In this document: piece after piece, positions 16,519 to 24,359 of the stretch
Position numbering within the stretch: position 1 is the stretch's first letter
Layout of the letters: every line of letters starts with the position of its first letter
Assembly: GCF_025630775.1 (NCBI RefSeq)
Contig: NZ_JAOSZE010000014.1
Location: 1 to 64,000 of the forward strand
From: Actinoplanes sp. KI2
GTDB lineage: Bacteria > Actinomycetota > Actinomycetes > Mycobacteriales > Micromonosporaceae
Length of the DNA: 64,000 nt
Direction: 5' to 3'
Position numbers and translations under genes: made by a program
The notes under the pieces: generated by a model
Told to the model about the DNA's origin: nothing
Seen by the model: the letters and a program-made list of their open reading frames with translations, nothing else
The model's database searches: none

Positions 16519-18196
16519 GATTCAGTTCGTGGACCAGACCTTCCGACCGCTGCTCGACGCGCTGAAGCAGATCGGTGTCGATCCGCGCGCCGTCGACGCG
16601 GCCGCGGAGGAAGCCCAGCGCAGCAACCGCTCGGTGCGCGCCGTTCTGATCAACGACCAGGTCGTCACCGAGGAGAAGCTCACCGAGGCGGCCGCCCAGG
16701 CGTTCGGCATCAACACCCTCGATCTGGCCACCTTCACCCCCGACCCACAGGCGCTCAAGCGCATCCCGCTGCCGGTGGTGCTGCGCCACCGGGTGCTCGG
16801 CCTGTCCATGTCCAACGGCGAGCTGATGGTCGGCGTCACCGACCCGGGCGACGTGGTGGCGCTGGACGACGTCCGGGCGGCCACCGGCATGACCGTGCGC
16901 CCGGTGGTGGTGGCCCGCAGCGAGGTCCGCCGGATCATCGAGAAGCTCCAGCGCGACTCCAGCGACCTCGCCGAGGTCGCCGACGGCGACCAGGACGACC
17001 AGGCCGGGATGACCGCCCAGGCCACCAGCAACGACGATGCGCCGATCGTGCGGTACGTCAACAACCTGATCGAGCAGGCCGTCCAGAACCGCGCCTCCGA
17101 CCTGCACCTCGAGCCGACCGAGGACGACATGCGGGTGCGCTACCGGATCGACGGCGTGCTGCACGAGGTCGACGTGGTGCCGCGCGGCGTGATGGCGGCG
17201 CTCACCTCCCGCATCAAGATCATGTCGGGCGTCGACATCACCGAGAAGCGGGTGCCGCAGAACGGCCGCATCACCGCGATGATCCGCGACCGTACGGTTG
17301 ACCTGCGGACCGCGACGCTGCCGACGGTCTGGGGCGAGAAGATCGTCCTGCGGGTGCTCGACACCGGCGGCATCGACCTCGACATGAACAAGCTGGGGTT
17401 CGCCCAGCACAACCTCGACCGGTTCGCCGCGTCCTTCTCCAAGCCGCACGGCATGGTGCTGGTCACCGGCCCGACCGGCTCCGGCAAGTCGACCACGCTC
17501 TACGCCACGCTGGGCCGGATCAGCAAGCCGGAGATCAACGTGATCACCGTGGAGGACCCGGTCGAGTACCGCCTGCGCGGGATCAACCAGGTGCAGGTCA
17601 ACGTGAAGGCCGGGCTGACCTTCGCGGCGGTGCTGCCGGCCATCCTGCGGTCCGACCCGGACGTGGTGCTGATCGGTGAGATCCGGGACGGCCACACCGC
17701 GCAGATCGCGGTCGAGGCCTCGCTCACGGGCCACCTCGTGCTCTCCACCCTGCACACCAACGACGCGCCCGGCGCGGTCACCCGGCTCACCGAGATGGGC
17801 ATCGAGCCGTTCCTGGTCGGGTCGTCGCTGGACTGCGTGCTCGCCCAGCGGCTCTCCCGGCGCCTGTGCGACTGGTGCAAGGAGGCGTACGCGCCGACCG
17901 AGGAGGAGCTGGTCGGCGCCCGCTGGCCGTTCGAGGACCTGGCCGTGCCGCAGGCGCTGTACCGGCCGGTGGGCTGCCGCAACTGCGCGAACACCGGGTA
18001 CCGCGGCCGGCTCGCGATCCACGAGGTCATGCCGATCTCGCCGGAGATCGAGTCGCTGACCATCCGCCGGGCCTCCGCGGGCGAGATCCGCGAGGTGGCG
18101 CTCGACCAGGGCATGTACGACCTGCGGGCGGACGGCTTGGCCAAGGCCGCCGGTGGGCTCACGTCGGTCCGCGAGGTCTCCCGGGTAGCGATCTGA
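16517..18196 (+). CDS. pilB: Type IV pilus assembly ATPase PilB
   Basis: A 559-aa GspE/PilB ATPase that powers pilus extension at the inner face of the membrane. The N-terminal ~150 residues form the MshEN/GspE-N domain ('LINDQVVTEEKLTEAAAQAF'). The catalytic part follows with the Walker A GPTGSGKST, an Asp box (ITVEDPVEYRLRGINQVQVN), the Walker B 'DPDVVLIGEIRD', a His box 'LVLSTLHTNDA', and a tetracysteine zinc site (CDWC near 452 and CRNC near 491) typical of PilB and absent from PilT. It opens the eight-gene pilus cluster. The ATG is used for lack of a better start; see the promoter note for an alternative GTG at 16529. Confidence 0.95.
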   Translation: MIQFVDQTFRPLLDALKQIGVDPRAVDAAAEEAQRSNRSVRAVLINDQVVTEEKLTEAAAQAFGINTLDLATFTPDPQALKRIPLPVVLRHRVLGLSMSNGELMVGVTDPGDVVALDDVRAATGMTVRPVVVARSEVRRIIEKLQRDSSDLAEVADGDQDDQAGMTAQATSNDDAPIVRYVNNLIEQAVQNRASDLHLEPTEDDMRVRYRIDGVLHEVDVVPRGVMAALTSRIKIMSGVDITEKRVPQNGRITAMIRDRTVDLRTATLPTVWGEKIVLRVLDTGGIDLDMNKLGFAQHNLDRFAASFSKPHGMVLVTGPTGSGKSTTLYATLGRISKPEINVITVEDPVEYRLRGINQVQVNVKAGLTFAAVLPAILRSDPDVVLIGEIRDGHTAQIAVEASLTGHLVLSTLHTNDAPGAVTRLTEMGIEPFLVGSSLDCVLAQRLSRRLCDWCKEAYAPTEEELVGARWPFEDLAVPQALYRPVGCRNCANTGYRGRLAIHEVMPISPEIESLTIRRASAGEIREVALDQGMYDLRADGLAKAAGGLTSVREVSRVAI

Positions 18197-18225
18197 GGAC
18201 GTCGCGCGATTTTTCGTCCTATTCC

Positions 18226-18251
18226 GTCAAGGCACCCGGTCAGGTGCCGAA
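18226..18251 (+). promoter_or_regulatory. FliA/WhiG-type promoter candidate before pilT
   Basis: GTCA at 18226-18229, 16 bp, then GCCGAA at 18246-18251 (running on as TAA). Transcription would start near 18260, upstream of the purine-rich GAAAGGGA and the pilT TTG at 18285. It lies in the longest gap inside the pilB-pilT-pilC run, which suggests pilT can be transcribed separately. Confidence 0.6.
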
Positions 18252-18284
18252 TAAAGATCGCGTCACGAGGCGAAAGGGATTGCG

Positions 18285-19421
18285 TTGTACACGACCGATC
18301 AGACGGTGCCGCATCAAGCCGCGCCGGTCGCTCCGCCGGCCCCGGCGAGCGGTGACCTTGGTGTGCTCAACCAGATGCTCGTGACGCTCGTCGAGTCGCG
18401 CGGCTCCGACCTGCACCTGACCGTGGGCACCCCGCCGATGATCCGGGTGAACGGCTCGCTGCGCCCCATACCCGGGTACGGCAGCCTCAACTCGGCCGAC
18501 ACCGCGCTGCTGGCCCGGGCCGCGGTCTCGCCGGCGCAGTGGGAGACCTTCCAGAGCAGCCGGGAGCTGGACTTCGCGCACAGCATCGTGGGCGTCTCCC
18601 GCTTCCGCGGCAACCTCTACGTCCAGCGCAACTCGTGCGGCGCGGTCTTCCGGGCGATCCCGCACGAGATCAAGGCGCTCGAGGAGCTGGGCATGCCGGC
18701 CTCCGTGGCCCGCTTCGCCAGCCTGCCCCGCGGTCTCGTGCTGGTCACCGGCCCCACCGGTTCCGGCAAGACCACCACGCTCGCCTCGATCCTCGACCTC
18801 GCGAACCGCAGCCGCGCCGCGCACATCATCACCATCGAGGACCCCATCGAGTTCCTGCACCCGCACAAGCGCAGCGTGGTCAACCAGCGCGAGGTGGGCG
18901 CGGACACCGAGGACTTCGCGGCCGCGCTCAAGCACGCGCTGCGGCAGGACCCGGACATCATCCTGGTCGGTGAGCTTCGTGATCTGGAGACCACGGCGAC
19001 GGCGCTGACCGCCGCCGAGACCGGTCACCTGGTGCTGGCCACCCTGCACACGCAGAGCGCCACCCAGACGATCGACCGGGTCATCGACATCTTCCCCCCG
19101 CACCAGCAGCTGCAGATTCGCGCGCAGCTGGCCGCCTCGCTGCAAGGCGTGATCACGCAGGCGCTCGCGCCGCGCGCGGACGGCAAGGGCCGGGTGGTGG
19201 TCTCCGAGATCCTGTCCGCCACGCCGGCCATCCGGAGCCTCATCCGCGAGGGCAAGTCGCACCAGATTCCCTCGTTCATGCAGGCCGGCGGGTCGGACGG
19301 GATGCTCGCCTTCGACCAGGACCTGGCCGAGAAGGTCCGCGAGGGCCTGGTCACGCTCCAGGTCGCGCTCGAGCTGTGCCACTCCCAGGAAGAGCTGAAG
19401 CGATTGATTGGCCGGATGTGA
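18285..19421 (+). CDS. pilT: Type IV pilus retraction ATPase PilT
   Basis: A 378-aa PilT-family hexameric ATPase that drives pilus retraction. It has the PilT N-terminal PAS-like part ('RGSDLHLTVGTPPMIRVNG'), the Walker A GPTGSGKTTT, Asp-box 'IITIEDPIEFLHPHKRSVVN', the family motif 'REVGADTEDF', Walker B 'DPDIILVGELRD' and His box 'LVLATLHTQSA'. It has no tetracysteine zinc site, which separates it from PilB. The TTG start gives the right family length and follows GAAAGGGA. The stop is 4 bp before the pilC ATG. Motors for both extension and retraction imply dynamic (twitching or sensing) pili. Confidence 0.95.
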   Translation: MYTTDQTVPHQAAPVAPPAPASGDLGVLNQMLVTLVESRGSDLHLTVGTPPMIRVNGSLRPIPGYGSLNSADTALLARAAVSPAQWETFQSSRELDFAHSIVGVSRFRGNLYVQRNSCGAVFRAIPHEIKALEELGMPASVARFASLPRGLVLVTGPTGSGKTTTLASILDLANRSRAAHIITIEDPIEFLHPHKRSVVNQREVGADTEDFAAALKHALRQDPDIILVGELRDLETTATALTAAETGHLVLATLHTQSATQTIDRVIDIFPPHQQLQIRAQLAASLQGVITQALAPRADGKGRVVVSEILSATPAIRSLIREGKSHQIPSFMQAGGSDGMLAFDQDLAEKVREGLVTLQVALELCHSQEELKRLIGRM

Positions 19422-19425
19422 CCCC

Positions 19426-20658
19426 ATGCCCATGACCAAGACGTTCCACTACAACAGCATCGACGCCACCGGTCGCAAGGCGAAGGGCACCATCGAGGCA
19501 CCCAACGAGGTCGCGGCGACCAACATGCTGCGGCAGCGCGGCGAGGTGCCGCTCGAGGTGACCGCCGGCGGCCAGGGGCTCAACCGGGAACTGAAGATCC
19601 CGGGGCTCGGCGGCCGGACGAAGATGAAGGACCTGGCCATCTTCGCCCGGCAGTTCGCCACCATGACGTCCTCCGGCATGACGCTGCTGCGCTCGCTGGC
19701 GATCCTCGAGGAACAGACGTCGGTCGCCTCGCTGAAGACGGCGATCGGCGAGACCCGGGCCGAGGTGGCCGTCGGCATCTCGCTCTCGGCCGCGATGGCG
19801 AAGCACGACAAGATCTTCCCGCGCCTGATGGTCGCCATGATCCGGGCCGGCGAGACCGGCGGTATGATCGACCGCGCGCTCGAACAGATCGCGGACAGCC
19901 TGGAGAAGGACACCGCGCTCCGCGGCAAGATCAAGAGCGCGCTCACCTACCCCGCGATCGTGCTGGCATTCACGTTCGTCCTCATCGCGGCCGTGTTGAT
20001 CTTCATCGTCCCGATCTTCGAGGGGATGTTCAAGAGCCTCGGCGGCGAGTTGCCGGCCATCACCCAGTTCCTCGTCGACGCCAGCCACAACATGTGGTGG
20101 ATCGGGCCACTGGTGCTGATCATCGGGATCGGCGGCTCGATCGCGTACAAACGGCAGGCCCGGGTCAGCGCCGAGTTCCGGCTCGCCGTGGACAAGCTCA
20201 AGCTGCGCATGCCGGTGTTCGGCGGGCTCTTCCAGAAACTCGCGATGAGCCGGTTCTCGCGCAACCTCGGCCTGCTGCTCAATGTCGGCGTGCCGGTCAT
20301 GCAGGCGCTCGCCGTGGTCGGCGAGACCACCGGCAACGAGGTCATCAACGTCGCGATGAAGGACGTCCAGGGGGCGGTGCGGGACGGCCAGCCCATGTCG
20401 TCCGCGATGCGGCGCCACAAGATCTTCCCCGAGATGGTCACCCAGATGGTCGAGGTGGGGGAGGAAAGCGGTCAGATCAGCCAGATGCTCGACAAGGTCG
20501 CCGACTTCTACGACCGCGAGGTCGACTCCGCCGCCGAGTCACTGACCGCCTCCATCGAGCCGATCATGGTGCTCGTGATGGGTGCCGTGGTCGGCGGCAT
20601 GGTGATCTGTCTCTACCTCCCGATGTTCACCATTTACCAGAACATTCAGAGCAGCTGA
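19426..20658 (+). CDS. pilC: Type IV pilus inner-membrane platform protein PilC
   Basis: A ~410-aa GspF/PilC protein with the usual two repeated T2SSF domains (residues ~70-195 and ~275-395), each followed by a membrane stretch ('IVLAFTFVLIAAVLIFIVPIF' and the C-terminal 'IMVLVMGAVVGGMVICLYLP'). The conserved 'FARQFATMTSSGMTLLRSL' and 'FSRNLGLLLNVGVPVMQAL' segments are intact. It is the membrane platform on which PilB and PilT act. ATG at 19426 is chosen; an ATG two codons later is equally possible. It overlaps nothing and lies 4 bp after pilT. Confidence 0.95.
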   Translation: MPMTKTFHYNSIDATGRKAKGTIEAPNEVAATNMLRQRGEVPLEVTAGGQGLNRELKIPGLGGRTKMKDLAIFARQFATMTSSGMTLLRSLAILEEQTSVASLKTAIGETRAEVAVGISLSAAMAKHDKIFPRLMVAMIRAGETGGMIDRALEQIADSLEKDTALRGKIKSALTYPAIVLAFTFVLIAAVLIFIVPIFEGMFKSLGGELPAITQFLVDASHNMWWIGPLVLIIGIGGSIAYKRQARVSAEFRLAVDKLKLRMPVFGGLFQKLAMSRFSRNLGLLLNVGVPVMQALAVVGETTGNEVINVAMKDVQGAVRDGQPMSSAMRRHKIFPEMVTQMVEVGEESGQISQMLDKVADFYDREVDSAAESLTASIEPIMVLVMGAVVGGMVICLYLPMFTIYQNIQSS

Positions 20659-20660
20659 GC

Positions 20661-20686
20661 CTCAAGTCACGCCTTGCGCGACCGAT
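20661..20686 (+). promoter_or_regulatory. FliA/WhiG-type promoter candidate before pilA
   Basis: CTCA at 20661-20664, 16 bp, then ACCGAT at 20681-20686, starting 3 bp after the pilC stop. Transcription would begin near 20694 and leave a ~57-nt leader before the pilA ATG at 20751. A separate promoter fits the high pilin demand. Confidence 0.5.
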
Positions 20687-20750
20687 TGCTCAGGTGGACC
20701 CAGCAAGACCCCTTCCCCAGCACACTCCCCAAGCCACGGAGGCATCCCCA

Positions 20751-21224
20751 ATGCACGAGACCATCAACCGCCTGCGCGCCAAGAAGGCCGACGAGGGCTT
20801 CACCCTCATCGAGCTCCTCGTTGTCGTCGTCATCATCGGCGTCCTGGTCGCCATCGCGGTCCCGGTCTACCTGAACTACCGCAAGGGCGCGGCCGACAAG
20901 TCGGCGCAGTCCGACGTCCGCGGCGCGGTCAGCGCGGTCGAGCAGTACTACACCGACAACGGCAACCAGTACCCGGCGGACATCCCCGTCACGGACGGCA
21001 TCGTCACCAAGGTCACGCTGCCCAAGCAGACCAATGGCAACGACGGCACCGTCACGCTCTCCGACGGCACCAAGTTCGCGCTGAAGAACAACTCCACGAC
21101 CTATGTCATCTGCGCCACCAACACGGGCGGCTCGAACAAGATCTACGTCTACACCAGCAACGGCGGCGGCTCCGTCAAGGCCTCGACCGCGACGACCATG
21201 GCGTCCTGCCTCGCGACTCCCTGA
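20751..21224 (+). CDS. pilA: Major type IV pilin (PilA-like prepilin)
   Basis: A 157-aa prepilin with a short charged leader ending in EG and the class IVa cleavage context G^FTLIELL, so the mature protein starts with phenylalanine and has the invariant Glu5. A ~24-residue hydrophobic spine (LLVVVVIIGVLVAIAVPVYL) follows. The globular part has two cysteines (in YVICAT and 'MASCLATP') that could form the terminal disulphide loop. A strong Shine-Dalgarno ACGGAGG lies ahead of the ATG. Processing is expected by the PilD encoded just downstream. No minor pilins are seen in the cluster, so they may be elsewhere. Confidence 0.95.
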   Translation: MHETINRLRAKKADEGFTLIELLVVVVIIGVLVAIAVPVYLNYRKGAADKSAQSDVRGAVSAVEQYYTDNGNQYPADIPVTDGIVTKVTLPKQTNGNDGTVTLSDGTKFALKNNSTTYVICATNTGGSNKIYVYTSNGGGSVKASTATTMASCLATP

Positions 21225-21272
21225 GTCCGTCGTCGGCTGACACCCCACCATCGCGAGCCCGAGGAGAAAGTC

Positions 21273-22061
21273 GTGCCGGAACTGTTGTTCCTCAGCGCTG
21301 CCGGCCTTCTCGGGCTCGCGATCGGTTCGTTCCTGAACGTCGTGATCTGCCGGGTCCCCCGCGACCAGTCGCTGGTGCGACCCGGCTCGCACTGCCCGCA
21401 CTGCGGCCACGCGGTGCGTAACCGGCACAACATCCCGGTCCTCGGCTGGCTGCTGCTGCGCGGCAAGTGCGCCGACTGCAAGGCCCCGATCAGCCCCCGC
21501 TACCCGCTGGTCGAGGCCGGCACCGCGGCCCTGTTCGTCGCGGTGGCCGCGAAGTTCGGCCCATCCTGGGAGCTGCCGGCCTACCTCTACCTGGCCGCGG
21601 TGGCGGTCGCCCTGGCCGCCATCGACCTCGACGTCATGCGGCTCCCTGACAAGATCGTCCTCCCCTCGTACGCGATCGCTCCGATCCTGCTGCTGCCCGC
21701 GGTGATCGCCGAGCACAACTGGCACGCAGCGGTCCGCGGCCTGGCCGCCGCCGGGCTGCTCTACGCCGGCTACTGGATCCTCGCCGTCCTGCCCAAGGGC
21801 ATGGGCGGCGGCGACGTGAAGCTTGCCCCGCTGCTCGGCCTCTACCTGGGCTGGCTCGGCTGGAGCTCGGTGGTGGTCGGCGCCTTCGCCGGCTTCCTGC
21901 TGGGCGGCGTGGTCGGCGTCGCGCTGATGACCGCGCGGGCGGCCACCCGCAAGAGCCGCATCCCGTTCGGCCCGTTCATGCTCGCCGGCGTCTTCCTCGC
22001 GGTCTTCGCGGCGGCGCCGATCGCGAACTGGTACACCGACCTGCTCCTTCCCACCGCGTAA
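21273..22061 (+). CDS. pilD: Prepilin leader peptidase / N-methyltransferase PilD
   Basis: A 262-aa polytopic membrane aspartyl peptidase. It shows the N-terminal 'GSFLNVVICRVPR' motif, the cytoplasmic zinc tetracysteine loop (CPHC then CADC) linked to N-methylation, a first catalytic region 'AAIDLDVMRLPDKIVLP', and the GxGD-type motif 'KGMGGGDVKLAPLLGLYLG'. It removes the leader from PilA and methylates Phe1. The GTG start follows AGGAGAAAG. It lies between pilA and pilM, in the order typical of actinobacterial pilus loci. Confidence 0.95.
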   Translation: MPELLFLSAAGLLGLAIGSFLNVVICRVPRDQSLVRPGSHCPHCGHAVRNRHNIPVLGWLLLRGKCADCKAPISPRYPLVEAGTAALFVAVAAKFGPSWELPAYLYLAAVAVALAAIDLDVMRLPDKIVLPSYAIAPILLLPAVIAEHNWHAAVRGLAAAGLLYAGYWILAVLPKGMGGGDVKLAPLLGLYLGWLGWSSVVVGAFAGFLLGGVVGVALMTARAATRKSRIPFGPFMLAGVFLAVFAAAPIANWYTDLLLPTA

Positions 22062-22077
22062 CGAAGGGATACATCAG

Positions 22078-23103
22078 ATGGCGGGCGTTGTCCCGATCGG
22101 GCTGGACATCGGCTCGTCCTCGATCCGCGCCGTCGAGGTGCGCCGGAGCAAGGACGGCTACACGCTGAACAACTTCGGCCAGATCGCGCTGCCTCCGGGC
22201 GTCGTGACCGGCGGGGTGGTGCAGGACCCGGTCCAGGTCACCACCCTGCTCAAGCAGCTCTGGCAGACCAGCAAGTTCGGCACCAAGCGGGTCAGCATCG
22301 GGGTCACCCACCCGCAGCTGGTGGTCCGCGAGATGTCGGTGGCCAACCTGCCGGCCAAGGAGCTGAAGCAGGCGCTGCCGTTCCAGGTCAAGGACGCGCT
22401 GCCGCTCGCGGTGGAGAAGGCGGTGCTCGACTTCTACCCGCTCGAGGAGCCGGGCAGCAACCCGACCGTCCGCGGCCTGCTGATCGCCATGCCCAAGGAG
22501 GCCGTGCTCACCGCGGTCGAGGCCGCCGAGAAGGCCGGCCTGCACGTCGGGTCGGTCGACCTCGCCTCGTTCGCCCTGCTGCGCGCCGCTTCCCGGCTGG
22601 ACGCCCAGGTCGAGGCAATCGTCGACATCGGTTCCGAAGTCACCAGCGTGGTCGTGCACGCCGACGGCGAGCCGCTGATCGTACGGACCGTGCCGCGCGG
22701 GGGCGCCGAGATCACCGCGGCCATCGCCGGCCGGCTGGGCGTGTCGCCGGAGCAGGCCGAGGGCATCAAGTGCCACTACGGCCTGCACGGCGACGGCAAC
22801 GCGGAAACCGCCGAGGCGGCCGGCGAGGCGGTCCGCCCGCTCGCCAGCGAGCTGCGCAGCTCGTTCACCTACCTGGCCTCCGGCGAGCGGCAGAAGCAGG
22901 TCACCCGGCTCGCCCTCTGCGGCGGCAGCGCGCTGATGCCCGGCCTGGCCGAGCACCTTCAGCAGCAGCTGGGCATCACCGTGCGGTACGCGGACAGCGC
23001 CAGCCGGCTGCGCGACACCCGCAAGGGCCGCGAGCGTGGGTTCGACGGCTTCGTGCCCGCGGCCGCGGTGTCGATCGGCCTCACCCTGGGAGCGGCAGCC
23101 TGA
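22078..23103 (+). CDS. pilM: Type IV pilus assembly protein PilM
   Basis: A 341-aa FtsA/actin-fold protein. The ATP-binding start GLDIGSSSIRAVEV, the central 'AIVDIGSEVTSVVVHADGEP' and 'LALCGGSALMPGLAEHL' mark the phosphate and adenosine loops of PilM. It sits on the cytoplasmic face and binds the N-terminal tail of PilN, linking the alignment complex to the motors. Its stop overlaps the pilN ATG (TGATG). It starts at an ATG 17 bp after pilD. Confidence 0.93.
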   Translation: MAGVVPIGLDIGSSSIRAVEVRRSKDGYTLNNFGQIALPPGVVTGGVVQDPVQVTTLLKQLWQTSKFGTKRVSIGVTHPQLVVREMSVANLPAKELKQALPFQVKDALPLAVEKAVLDFYPLEEPGSNPTVRGLLIAMPKEAVLTAVEAAEKAGLHVGSVDLASFALLRAASRLDAQVEAIVDIGSEVTSVVVHADGEPLIVRTVPRGGAEITAAIAGRLGVSPEQAEGIKCHYGLHGDGNAETAEAAGEAVRPLASELRSSFTYLASGERQKQVTRLALCGGSALMPGLAEHLQQQLGITVRYADSASRLRDTRKGRERGFDGFVPAAAVSIGLTLGAAA

Positions 23104-23777
23104 TGACCATGAGCACCGCGGCCCTGCTGCCGCTCGACCCGGCCCTCTCCCCCGAGCAGATCAACCGGATCCTGCCGATCCGCACCAACCTGCTGCCCGC
23201 GGAGGTCACGGCCGGCCGCAACGCCCGCCGCACCCGCGTCGTGCTCGCCGGCGTGCTGGTCCTGGTCGCCCTGCTGACCGGCGGCTGGTACGTCCAGGCC
23301 GACAAGCAGCGCGACCAGGTCGACGTGGAACTCGCCGAGGTCACCGATCAGGTCGACAGGGTCCGGGCCCAGACCGAGAAACCCGAGTTCAACAAGGTCA
23401 CCAGCACCATCACGCAGCGAGACGCGATCACCACCGACCTCAAGAGCGCCTTGAAGAAGGACCTGCCCTGGCCGACCCTGCTGGACTCGCTGCGTACCAG
23501 GGCCGCCGACAAGGGCGTCACCCTCGACTCACTCAACGGCGCACTCGACGACGACTCCACCCTCGGGGTGACCAAGACCTCCGACACGGTCGGCACGCTG
23601 ATGTTGGCGGGCACGGCGAAGGACAAGCCGACCATCGCCGGCTTCGTCGATGCGGTCGCCAAGGTGAACGGGGTGACCGATGTCTATCTCACCGCCGCGA
23701 ACGAGCAGGAGAAGAACTGGGCCTTCACCCTGAGCGCGAGCATCAAGAGCAGCCTTCTGACGAACGGGGGTAAGTGA
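23103..23777 (+). CDS. pilN: Type IV pilus alignment protein PilN
   Basis: A 224-aa bitopic protein: a ~45-residue cytoplasmic N-terminus with the PilM-binding type sequence 'RTNLLPAEVTAGRNARR' (the LPxE-like motif), one membrane helix (VVLAGVLVLVALLTGGWYV) and an extracytoplasmic part that begins with a coiled coil and ends in a ferredoxin-like fold. The ATG overlaps the pilM stop, and its own stop overlaps the pilO ATG. A longer upstream reading frame exists but would overlap pilM and is not coding. Confidence 0.9.
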   Translation: MTMSTAALLPLDPALSPEQINRILPIRTNLLPAEVTAGRNARRTRVVLAGVLVLVALLTGGWYVQADKQRDQVDVELAEVTDQVDRVRAQTEKPEFNKVTSTITQRDAITTDLKSALKKDLPWPTLLDSLRTRAADKGVTLDSLNGALDDDSTLGVTKTSDTVGTLMLAGTAKDKPTIAGFVDAVAKVNGVTDVYLTAANEQEKNWAFTLSASIKSSLLTNGGK

Positions 23778-24355
23778 TGGGTATCCGTCGCGCCGATCGC
23801 CTCTGGATGCTGGGCGGCCTGTTCGGCATCATCGTGATCGTCCTTGCAGCGTACCTTTTGGCTATCAAGCCGATATATACAGATAAGGCAGATAAGCAGC
23901 AGCAGATCGGCGACCAGGAAATCGCTCTGGTCCGCCTCCGGACCACGCTGAACCAGCTCAAGACCAAGGCCAAGAACCAGGCGTCGCTCACCGCGCAACT
24001 GAACGTCAAGACGGCGGCACTGCCGGATTCCTACGACATGCCGAACTACCTGCGCGCGCTGCAGACCTCGGGCACCGCGGTCAACGTCGCGGTGAGCGGC
24101 ATCGGCGTCGGTGCGGCCGCCACGGTCACCGGCGTGGCCGATGTCGTCTCGGTACCGATCACCCTCACCGCCGCCGGCGCGCCGGCCAACCTCAGCGAGT
24201 TCATCAATCGGCTGCAGAAGGTGCAAGCCCGCGCCGTGCTGGTCCAGTCGATCAACATCACCACCGACGCCGAAACCCCGACCAAAGCGTCGGCCTCCGT
24301 CACGCTCGCCGCGTTCTGCCGCAAGGGCCCGAAATGCAAGCCCGCTGCCGGCTGA
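23777..24355 (+). CDS. pilO: Type IV pilus alignment protein PilO
   Basis: A 192-aa bitopic protein with an N-terminal membrane helix (LGGLFGIIVIVLAAYLLAI), a coiled coil ('QQQIGDQEIALVRLRTTLNQ') and a small alpha/beta domain, the standard PilO plan; it should pair with PilN. Around 23860-23920 the base composition is noticeably richer in A/T (ATATATACAGATAAGG) than its neighbours. It ends the pilus cluster and its stop is 4 bp from the stop of the convergent propeller gene. No PilQ or PilP is present, as expected for a Gram-positive. Confidence 0.9.
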   Translation: MGIRRADRLWMLGGLFGIIVIVLAAYLLAIKPIYTDKADKQQQIGDQEIALVRLRTTLNQLKTKAKNQASLTAQLNVKTAALPDSYDMPNYLRALQTSGTAVNVAVSGIGVGAAATVTGVADVVSVPITLTAAGAPANLSEFINRLQKVQARAVLVQSINITTDAETPTKASASVTLAAFCRKGPKCKPAAG

Positions 24356-24359
24356 CCGG

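Noticed and set aside
14861..18022. 1053-aa and other very long minus-strand frames opposite pilB and glxA
   Set aside because: Histidine-, arginine- and valine-rich shadows that are the reverse reading of well-conserved genes.
20094..20750. Long frame leading into pilA
   Set aside because: It overlaps pilC in another frame; pilA has its own Shine-Dalgarno and prepilin leader.
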